Assembly (NCBI GenBank): GCA_964625775.1
Contig: CAZVEH010000034.1
Location: 1 to 23,550 of the forward strand
Length of the DNA: 23,550 nt
Source: GCA-2786165 sp964625775
GTDB taxonomy: Bacteria > Pseudomonadota > Gammaproteobacteria > Legionellales > Legionellaceae
Direction: 5' to 3'
Of this stretch, positions 15,069 to 20,432 are shown one piece after another. Positions within the stretch are counted from its first letter, which is position 1, and every line of letters starts with the position of its first letter. Both the position numbers and the translations under genes were made by a program. The notes under the pieces are model-generated. The model saw nothing but the letters and a program-made list of their open reading frames with translations, was not told where the DNA came from and ran no database searches.

Positions 15069-16400
15069 ATGGAAGATCAAGAAGAGGTTAGACAGCAAAC
15101 AAGAGCACAAAAACTAGCCACCGAGATTTACCAAATTTATGATGAATTGCGGGTTATAATCCCTGATGTTCACCATCGTATCGGAAGCGCAGAGCCTGGG
15201 TGGATTCCATTAGAGCCTGGCAGCAAGGCTACAATTCGAGACTATATTTTGCGTGATTATGCACAAGTTCAACACAGCAAAAAAAAGTCCCCTCTAGAAA
15301 TAAAACAACAGGCCATGGCTTGTCCGCTAAGTTTTGATGTTACATCGAACCCATATATTTTTGATATTGATCATTTTCATTCTCGGGCGCATTTAATGAC
15401 CGATCTAACAAAGCTTGAAGATGATCAAATTCTATTGCGCGACATTAAAAATGAGTTACAGAGAAAAGGTTTGTCTAATAGAGTGTTGAACAAATTAATT
15501 CCAACTAGTAGGGAACAATTAAAAGTAACAGGTCTAAGAAATATATATTACAATTACCCTAAAAATTTATGGCCATTGTCTGGTCCTGTAAACAGTGCAA
15601 AACAAGATAAATCTCCCTTAGAATATGCATCACAAGCTACCTTAGAGGCAATGCATATATTTGCAAATCAAGAGGATTTTGATTTTCTGCTTACCAATAT
15701 TAAAACAGAATTCGAGGTGGATTTTCCTGAATTTGATGAATTGCAACGCGAACGAAAAGAGGAAGTTTTATGTGATCGCTTATCAAGAGCATTTGATGAA
15801 AGCTATGAAAAAACAAGTATTTTACCTTGCATCATTGAGGAGGGGAATTATACTTGTGAATTAGAGTTTTTTAAGGGCACTATATTAGGTCAAACCGCTA
15901 CAAGTTATTGTGGCGCTAGGGCCGAACTTACATTGAAGAGTCTAGATATTACAACTAAATGTCTTAAAAACAAACCTCAACTTAGGCCTGGAATAAAGGC
16001 TGCTTTTCGATGCTTAAGCTCGGTTATAGATGAAGAGCATAGCAGCATTTCCTCTCAGGAAGGTATCGATCCGCCTAATGCAGAATTTATGAGACTTACT
16101 GGGCAGCGAATGATAAAAGTAGCAGATAAATCAGAAATTGCACATTCACTATCAGATACCTCAAAGCTACTCAAGTCTTCTGCCGATAATAAGTCACATC
16201 CATCGTCAAATAAGTACACAGCCTTTAATGAACTTGGTTCTTCGACCTCTATTGAGGTCACACATGAATTAAAGAAAAAATTAAAAAAACGCAAGAGTAG
16301 CGTCGCGTCAGATGCGGGAGATGTAAAATTTGGTAAGTTGTCAGAACTAGATGATACGGGTAGTACCAGAATTTCTCCAAAAGGACATGGCTCTAAATAG
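15069..16400 (+). CDS. Orphan protein with HNH-like residue pattern and basic C-terminal tail
   Basis: The ATG at 15069 gives 443 residues; AGAGGAG lies 13 bases upstream, somewhat far. No family is recognised. Residues 99-106 (DIDHFHSR) and 166-178 (NLWPLSGPVNSAK) together give a D-H ... N-L ... N-x-x-K order, as in HNH nucleases, though the gap of about 64 residues between the halves is long and the zinc Cys pairs of some HNH groups are missing. The C-terminal 110 residues are Ser/Lys-rich and look disordered, with KKKLKKRKSS resembling a nuclear localisation signal. It is in an operon with the 162-residue gene and lies between two tRNA half-repeats. A DNA-targeting toxin or effector is a guess. 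Confidence 0.75.
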   Translation: MEDQEEVRQQTRAQKLATEIYQIYDELRVIIPDVHHRIGSAEPGWIPLEPGSKATIRDYILRDYAQVQHSKKKSPLEIKQQAMACPLSFDVTSNPYIFDIDHFHSRAHLMTDLTKLEDDQILLRDIKNELQRKGLSNRVLNKLIPTSREQLKVTGLRNIYYNYPKNLWPLSGPVNSAKQDKSPLEYASQATLEAMHIFANQEDFDFLLTNIKTEFEVDFPEFDELQRERKEEVLCDRLSRAFDESYEKTSILPCIIEEGNYTCELEFFKGTILGQTATSYCGARAELTLKSLDITTKCLKNKPQLRPGIKAAFRCLSSVIDEEHSSISSQEGIDPPNAEFMRLTGQRMIKVADKSEIAHSLSDTSKLLKSSADNKSHPSSNKYTAFNELGSSTSIEVTHELKKKLKKRKSSVASDAGDVKFGKLSELDDTGSTRISPKGHGSK

Positions 16401-16457
16401 CTAATAGTAGGGTTAGAGTGTTATGTGCTTGATGAGTGCCCCAGGATTTGGGGAAGA

Positions 16458-16511
16458 GCCTAAATGGTGCACTCGGAGGGACTCGAACCCCCGACACCTT
16501 GGTTCGAAGCC
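16458..16511 (-). repeat. Right copy of the 54-bp repeat: 3' half of tRNA-Arg(UCG) (att-like)
   Basis: On the minus strand this reads the anticodon loop CTTCGAA (anticodon TCG), the 3' anticodon-stem strand, a well-paired T-arm (GGGGGTTCGAGTCCCTC) and the acceptor strand CGAGTGC followed by ACCA. The 5' half is missing. It agrees with the left copy at 40 of 47 tRNA positions plus seven identical flanking bases, in the same orientation, 2180 bp away. Both copies lose similarity at the anticodon loop, a usual crossover place for tyrosine recombinases. It is better preserved than the left copy. Confidence 0.87.
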
Positions 16512-16570
16512 TGATTCTATAGTTTTAAAATCGTTTAAAATCAACACCTTACGATGCATCAAAATCGTGA

Positions 16571-16633
16571 AAAACGGCCTAAAACAGCATAAAACGGCGG
16601 AGTACTGTCACAGTTATGTCACGTTTTTGTCAC
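16571..16633. repeat. Two sets of short iterons beside the att-like site
   Basis: Three exact 10-bp-spaced copies of AAAACRGC lie at 16571, 16581 and 16591. Immediately after, three copies of TGTCAC spaced 11 bp apart have GTCAC at 16607, 16618 and 16629. Both spacings are one helical turn, so proteins bound there would line up on one face. AAAATCG-like motifs also occur upstream (16528-16570). The arrays lie within 125 bp of the tRNA half-gene, where arm-type sites for integrase or excisionase would be expected. Confidence 0.75.
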
Positions 16634-16711
16634 AGTGGTATTTTTAATTTAAAACACAATAGGTCTCTAATCTTTAGAGGTCATTATGGGTTTTTGTTAT
16701 TTTTTTGTCCT

Positions 16712-16794
16712 TTGATATTCACACAAAAATCATGATTTGTGTGAATATCAAGAAGACATGCACACAAAAATAAGTTTTTTTGTGCATGTCTTCT
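16712..16794. repeat. Two abutting long hairpins at the end of the fic gene
   Basis: Hairpin 1 has perfect 16-bp arms (16712-16727 and 16736-16751) around an 8-base loop. Hairpin 2 has perfect 14-bp arms (16751-16764 and 16781-16794), extended after a single mismatch by five A-T pairs to a TAAG loop. They share base 16751. Both contain CACACAAAAAT (16720 and 16761), so they may be diverged copies. Neither has a following T-run on the minus strand, though they sit just past the fic stop and could protect or end that transcript. The remainder of 16401-16796 holds only the tRNA half and the iterons. Confidence 0.8.
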
Positions 16795-16796
16795 AT

Positions 16797-17891
16797 TTAT
16801 ATAACATCATTATTATCTAGCTTAGAATTAAGGAGTAGTTGAAATAAAGCGTCATTTAAATAAAAATTATCCTTAGAGATTTTATGTCGAATTAAAACCC
16901 CAATTTTCACCAACTCATTTAGATATTTTGCTGCGGTATTGCGATGAACTTGCAACTCATCCATTACAAACTCAATTTTTGTATACGGATGTCTAAATAA
17001 ATTATTAATTAAATCTTGGCTATAAATTTTGGGGAGTTTTTCACGGATTAAGTGCTTATGATCTTGCATTAAATTTTTTATTTCCTGAATCATTAAGGTT
17101 GTTTGGCGTGATGTTTGTTCAATACCATCGAGCATAAAAAACAACCAATCATGCCAATTGTTCTCGGTACGTACTGCTTGAAGCAACCGATAGTAGTCTG
17201 CTTTGTTTTGATTGATATAACGAGACAGATATAGTACGGGTACATCTAATAAACCCTGTTTGACTAAATACAATATATTAATGATACGACCCGTTCTTCC
17301 ATTTCCATCATAAAAAGGATGAATACTCTCAAATTGATGATGGATAATAGCCATTTTCGTAAGCGGATCCCAGTCACATAAGTCATCATCATTAATAAAT
17401 TTTTCAAGATTAGACATTAACGTAATGATTTCATCAGGATTTTGCGGAGGTGTATAAATAACTTCCCCCGTGGCATCATTGCGTAAAGAAGTCCCAGGTA
17501 ATTTTCGAAAACCGGCATGGTTGTCTTCAATAGATGCCTGAATCTGTAAGATGTCATTATTAGTCAATAGTTTGTTGTTTTTAACCTTTTCATATCCTTC
17601 ACGCAATGCTTTGGCATAGCTATGTACTTCCTTGGCTGCAATTGAGACAAAAGATTTTGTTTGGCTATCACTACGATAAAGATCATCATAGGTGGTAACA
17701 ATGTTTTCAATTGCGGAGCTATCCTTTGCTTCTTGTAAGGAAAGTGTATTGATCAGAATTGTCTCGTTAGGAATAATTGCAACAACACCTTTAAGCTCAG
17801 CCAAAGCTTGATGAGCCTTAGTAATTTTTTTTAGTATTGATTTTGTTTCCAGTTCTCCAAGATTAGGCAGTACTGGTAGTTTGTATATCAT
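16797..17891 (-). CDS. Class II Fic-domain AMP-transferase with C-terminal winged helix
   Basis: Fic enzymes transfer AMP from ATP to target proteins. The 364-residue product has the Fic_N-type region with the inhibitory motif S58-SAI-E62-N63, which in class II proteins blocks the ATP site until relieved, and the complete active-site motif HPFYDGNGRTGR (191-202, catalytic H191). The flap TGEVIYTPP lies at 141-149. The C-terminal part (about 300-350) has HPYTKIEFVMDELQVHRNTA, a winged-helix DNA-binding domain as in many standalone Fic proteins of the toxin or regulator kind. AGGA lies ten bases before the ATG. It lies downstream of the recombinases on the same strand, separated by 121 bases with its own palindrome. 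No antitoxin gene is needed because the inhibitor is built in. Confidence 0.95.
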   Translation of the reverse strand: MIYKLPVLPNLGELETKSILKKITKAHQALAELKGVVAIIPNETILINTLSLQEAKDSSAIENIVTTYDDLYRSDSQTKSFVSIAAKEVHSYAKALREGYEKVKNNKLLTNNDILQIQASIEDNHAGFRKLPGTSLRNDATGEVIYTPPQNPDEIITLMSNLEKFINDDDLCDWDPLTKMAIIHHQFESIHPFYDGNGRTGRIINILYLVKQGLLDVPVLYLSRYINQNKADYYRLLQAVRTENNWHDWLFFMLDGIEQTSRQTTLMIQEIKNLMQDHKHLIREKLPKIYSQDLINNLFRHPYTKIEFVMDELQVHRNTAAKYLNELVKIGVLIRHKISKDNFYLNDALFQLLLNSKLDNNDVI

Positions 17892-17911
17892 TTTCTGGCA
17901 TTCCTATTTTG

Positions 17912-17936
17912 TTTTTACAACAGCCTGTTATAAAAA
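17912..17936. promoter_or_regulatory. 25-bp near-perfect palindrome upstream of fic
   Basis: The 12-base arm TTTTTACAACAG (17912-17923) and its partner at 17925-17936 match at 11 of 12 positions around one central C. It lies 20 bases upstream of the fic ATG, where a bound dimer would block expression. The winged helix of the Fic protein itself is a candidate binder (inference). It could also form an RNA hairpin in the leader. Confidence 0.55.
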
Positions 17937-18012
17937 TTATTTCAATCTGCTTAATCAGCAAATACTGCTAGATCAAAATGAAACTATAACATTTTCACGC
18001 TAGTAAGAAAAT

Positions 18013-18912
18013 TTATCCGCAATAAATTTTGGTAATAGACCGTCGAGAATGCCCCAATTCACGGCTTATAATTTCACGAACCTTTCGGTCTATAGCTTTG
18101 TCAGATGCATTTAGTGATTTTGCTGTTACACCTCCGGCAATAGGACAAAGCCAACCTTTTTTACGTGGATCAAATTCTTGTGTAAGCTCGTGATATCGTC
18201 GTTGAGCATAAGCATGGCGTAGACCGTGGCATTTATTTAGCCCCATTTGTTTGGTTTGAATTTGGTAATGGCTTAGGTGTTGTTTGTATGTTCTATTTTT
18301 GGGAATAAGAGATTGTCCTGATGGTACTTGCTGACTGGCTTTGATTAGCCACTGTTGTTGTTCATTATTGGTAATATGAAGGGTACGTCCGATGCCTCCT
18401 TTGGTCCAAGAAGGTTTAATTCTCAATGAATCACCAATCCATGCTTCAGAGATAATTAGTTTCATGGACTCTTCTCTGCGTAATCCAAATAGGGATTGTG
18501 CTTCAAGGGAGAGGCGAATCATTGGGTCGGTACATTTTGAGAAATCCACATTATAAATCGCTTTATTATGAGTTGGCACATAGCTTCGGCGTCGGATTTG
18601 ATAGGCATCATTGCTGGGTTTTACTAAATCTGGTTTATCTATTAATACCGCCATTTTTCGTAGCTTGGCCATATAATTTTTGATTGTGGCTGGGTTCTTG
18701 TTTTGTGTTGTCCAGTGTTCAACCAGCACGTGAATATGCTTAGGTTTCAGTCCTTTGATGTGTGTGAGGTTAAATCCCAGTTCATGCAAGTCTTTAATGC
18801 AACGATTTAATATGTGTTTCATATCTGCTTTGGAAGCAAAAGAATAGCCTTTGAGTTGCTTCAAATATTCGTTAATGGAGTATTGAGCGCTACGAAGTTT
18901 TGTTTTACTCAT
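18013..18912 (-). CDS. Tyrosine recombinase (integrase), catalytically complete
   Basis: The start is set at the ATG at 18912 (299 residues) because it overlaps the upstream recombinase stop by 8 bases (ATGAGTAA) and similarity to that paralogue begins here; an ATG at 18957 would add 15 unrelated residues. The N-terminal core-binding region (about 5-95) has HVLVEHW and NPATIKNYMAKLR. The catalytic domain has R145 (FGLRREES), K171 (TKGG), H229-GL-R232, H288 (ELGH) and nucleophile Y297 (IYCG), the full set. This is the type found in integrative elements and prophages. It probably acts on the tRNA-Arg half-sites 1.5 kb and more to the left, and may work with the upstream paralogue. Confidence 0.92.
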   Translation of the reverse strand: MSKTKLRSAQYSINEYLKQLKGYSFASKADMKHILNRCIKDLHELGFNLTHIKGLKPKHIHVLVEHWTTQNKNPATIKNYMAKLRKMAVLIDKPDLVKPSNDAYQIRRRSYVPTHNKAIYNVDFSKCTDPMIRLSLEAQSLFGLRREESMKLIISEAWIGDSLRIKPSWTKGGIGRTLHITNNEQQQWLIKASQQVPSGQSLIPKNRTYKQHLSHYQIQTKQMGLNKCHGLRHAYAQRRYHELTQEFDPRKKGWLCPIAGGVTAKSLNASDKAIDRKVREIISRELGHSRRSITKIYCG

Positions 18913-19711
18913 TGAGATATCGCCAGAGGGTATTTCGAGATTTGATGCCCATCTCATCTCGAATCAACCAGCTCAATTGATAATGACCAATGATAGGAGA
19001 TAGGTTTTTTTTAATTTGTTGTGCATAGAGATAGCGGTAGCTTTTATTTTTGGGTAATTTGTTTTCAGATAGGGTTTTTTGCCAGTGATAGCGAATGCCA
19101 TCATTGCCATAGAGTTGGAGTAGACTTTTGGAGCCTTCCGTGTGACTGTGTAAATCCTGGAGAATTGATTTTTGTTCATCCCAGCGATATGTAATGATTC
19201 TGTCTTCAGAATTAAACGCTATTTCTCGAGTTATCCAGAGTGAGTGTTCTTTGATATGAATATCAGGAACCAAGCGTATGGCTTCGCTAAGAGTTAAACC
19301 AAACTGTGTTTGTAGCGCCATGATAAAGTATGTGCAGGGCTCCGTGATGGCTTGCAAGATATCAGCTGGTATATTTATTCTCTTTGGTATTTGGTAAAGC
19401 CGTGACAGATGCAAGCTTCGATTATCAATTCCATTTAATGAACAATCTATATTTCTTAAAAAAGCCCTGATGATGGTCATATATCGCATGATGGTAGCGG
19501 GCTTGGTTTTCTGTTTTTGCCAGTGCTGCACCAATTGTTGAATATGAAGCGTTTTTAGTGATTGCCATGAAAGTGGCACATTTCCAATAACAAACAAATC
19601 ATTAATCATTTTATGAATGACGAATGCGCGATGTTTTTTATGTCTGGCATTGCCACGATTATCTGTTTTTAAGTATCGATTGGCGGTTTGTCTTAAGGCG
19701 TTTTTGCGCAT
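18905..19711 (-). CDS. Degenerate tyrosine recombinase paralogue
   Basis: This 268-residue protein is a paralogue of the following integrase: LVQHWQKQKTKPATIMRYM aligns with LVEHWTTQNKNPATIKNYM, FGLTLSEA with FGLRREES and YRYLYAQ with LRHAYAQ. At the catalytic positions it has Thr instead of Arg I (T140), Lys instead of the first His, and Ile instead of the His of LGH, but keeps Arg II and the terminal Tyr (WRYLNE). It therefore probably does not cut DNA alone and may be a structural partner or regulator. The frame is intact, which argues against simple decay. No ribosome binding site is visible before the ATG at 19711. It is preceded by the structured leader with the ribozyme. Confidence 0.82.
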   Translation of the reverse strand: MRKNALRQTANRYLKTDNRGNARHKKHRAFVIHKMINDLFVIGNVPLSWQSLKTLHIQQLVQHWQKQKTKPATIMRYMTIIRAFLRNIDCSLNGIDNRSLHLSRLYQIPKRINIPADILQAITEPCTYFIMALQTQFGLTLSEAIRLVPDIHIKEHSLWITREIAFNSEDRIITYRWDEQKSILQDLHSHTEGSKSLLQLYGNDGIRYHWQKTLSENKLPKNKSYRYLYAQQIKKNLSPIIGHYQLSWLIRDEMGIKSRNTLWRYLNE

Positions 19712-20070
19712 GAGAATCTCAAAAGAATTATTTACCCTGAATTGGTTTAGTGTTGGTCGAGCGGTTCACTCAAAGGTGAGACCTGGCTTTTGCCATAAAG
19801 CTCGTAACATGGGGTAAAGCAATCGTTATAGGGCAAACGATGGGGCCGTTTTACTGCGGTTTTTGAGTCGTTTTCTCCTTAAGGTTAAATGTTAAATAGG
19901 CAATCTTTATCACGGGGATGAATCAATACAGGTATGTATGTTGAGTTCAATTCTCGAAAGAGAACTGTGCTACAAAGATTGCGAAGGGTTCTGAATGATG
20001 ACATTCAGATGATGCTAGATTTCCCGACTAAAGCGCTCCGCCAATGAGATTAGGGAATGATAATGGCTGT

Positions 20071-20120
20071 TCACAAGACCCTAAGGTTTCGCCAGAATTT
20101 CACTGGCTCATCAGTTGTGA
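20071..20120 (-). ncRNA. Hammerhead self-cleaving ribozyme
   Basis: Read on the minus strand from 20120: TCACAA (stem I), CTGATGA (core, 20114-20108), GCCAG / loop TGAAATT / CTGGC (stem II, 20107-20091), GAAA (core, 20090-20087, whose last A opens stem III), CC-TTAG-GG (short stem III), T then C17 at 20077, and TTGTGA (20076-20071), which pairs perfectly with the first TCACAA. Every conserved core position (C3 U4 G5 A6 N7 G8 A9, the G10.1-C11.1 pair, G12 A13 A14, the A15.1-U16.1 pair, H17) is met. Cleavage is expected between 20077 and 20076. Stem III is closed by a 4-base loop, so the open end is in stem I, extended by the 10-bp pair 20128-20137/20013-20022. It lies 360 bases upstream of the recombinase pair on its strand. 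Confidence 0.9.
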
Positions 20121-20223
20121 TTAATAAAAATCTAGCAGAAATGGTGCTTGTGAGACAAGCATTATGGGTATGAATTTTGTCCTATCGCGCGAAGCGCGCT
20201 AGGACAATCAAGCGTAAAGTTCT

Positions 20224-20252
20224 TATAGAACATGGAAAAATACGCAGTTCAA
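20224..20252 (-). promoter_or_regulatory. Possible promoter for the ribozyme-recombinase transcript
   Basis: On the minus strand, TTGAAC (complement of 20247-20252), 17 bp, TCTATA (complement of 20224-20229). Transcription would start near 20217, before the hairpin at 20177-20207 and the hammerhead. The match is moderate. Confidence 0.35.
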
Positions 20253-20383
20253 AAGCATCGTCACTGCGGATGAATCCTGCAGTGACGATGCGGTCTGATG
20301 GATTTATGACATACGATTAAAAAACCAGAAGAATAAAAATACAATTTATGATAAAATCGCGCACTAAACTTTATATCATGTGC

Positions 20384-20397
20384 AATGGTCGACCATT
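20384..20397. promoter_or_regulatory. 14-bp perfect palindrome before the STAND gene
   Basis: AATGGTCGACCATT is a perfect palindrome ending 35 bases before the ATG at 20433, a plausible operator. No strong promoter hexamers are seen around it. Confidence 0.45.
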
Positions 20398-20432
20398 TTC
20401 GGCTTTGTACGCCGCCAGAAGGACTCCTTGTT

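Larger units (their letters stand above)
19712..20300 (-). ncRNA. Highly structured leader or RNA upstream of the recombinase pair
   Basis: No gene is seen in 19712-20432, but the stretch holds many perfect inverted repeats: CGAGC/GCTCG (19758-19762 with 19800-19804) enclosing TGGC-TTTT-GCCA (19784-19795); ATCGTT/AACGAT (19822-19827 with 19836-19841); a 9-bp pair (19900-19908 with 19974-19982) enclosing TTCTC-GAAA-GAGAA (19951-19964); CTGAATG-ATGA-CATTCAG (19991-20008); a 10-bp pair (20013-20022 with 20128-20137) enclosing the hammerhead; TGCTTGT-GAG-ACAAGCA (20145-20161); a 31-base hairpin with one mismatch (20177-20207); and a 13-bp stem (20255-20267 with 20279-20291). The minus strand is favoured because the ribozyme and the genes lie there. 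The RNA class is not known. Confidence 0.6.

Noticed and set aside
16571..16633. CRISPR array
   Set aside because: The repeats are 10-11 bp, contiguous and without spacers; they are iterons.
16423..16647. Plus-strand open frame of 74 codons reading WCTRRDSNPRH
   Set aside because: This is the well-known false translation of the reverse complement of a tRNA 3' half; the segment is the tRNA-Arg remnant.
20023..20137. Alternative stem TTAGGG (20050-20055) with CCCTAA (20079-20084)
   Set aside because: It would break hammerhead stem III and leave the cleavage site wrongly placed; using the short stem ACC/GGT instead satisfies the whole hammerhead. It could still be an inactive alternative fold.
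19712..20300. Group I or group II intron, tmRNA or RNase P RNA
   Set aside because: No domain V-type hairpin, no convincing P7/P3 core, no tRNA-like or GAGGAAAGTCC-type signature was found.
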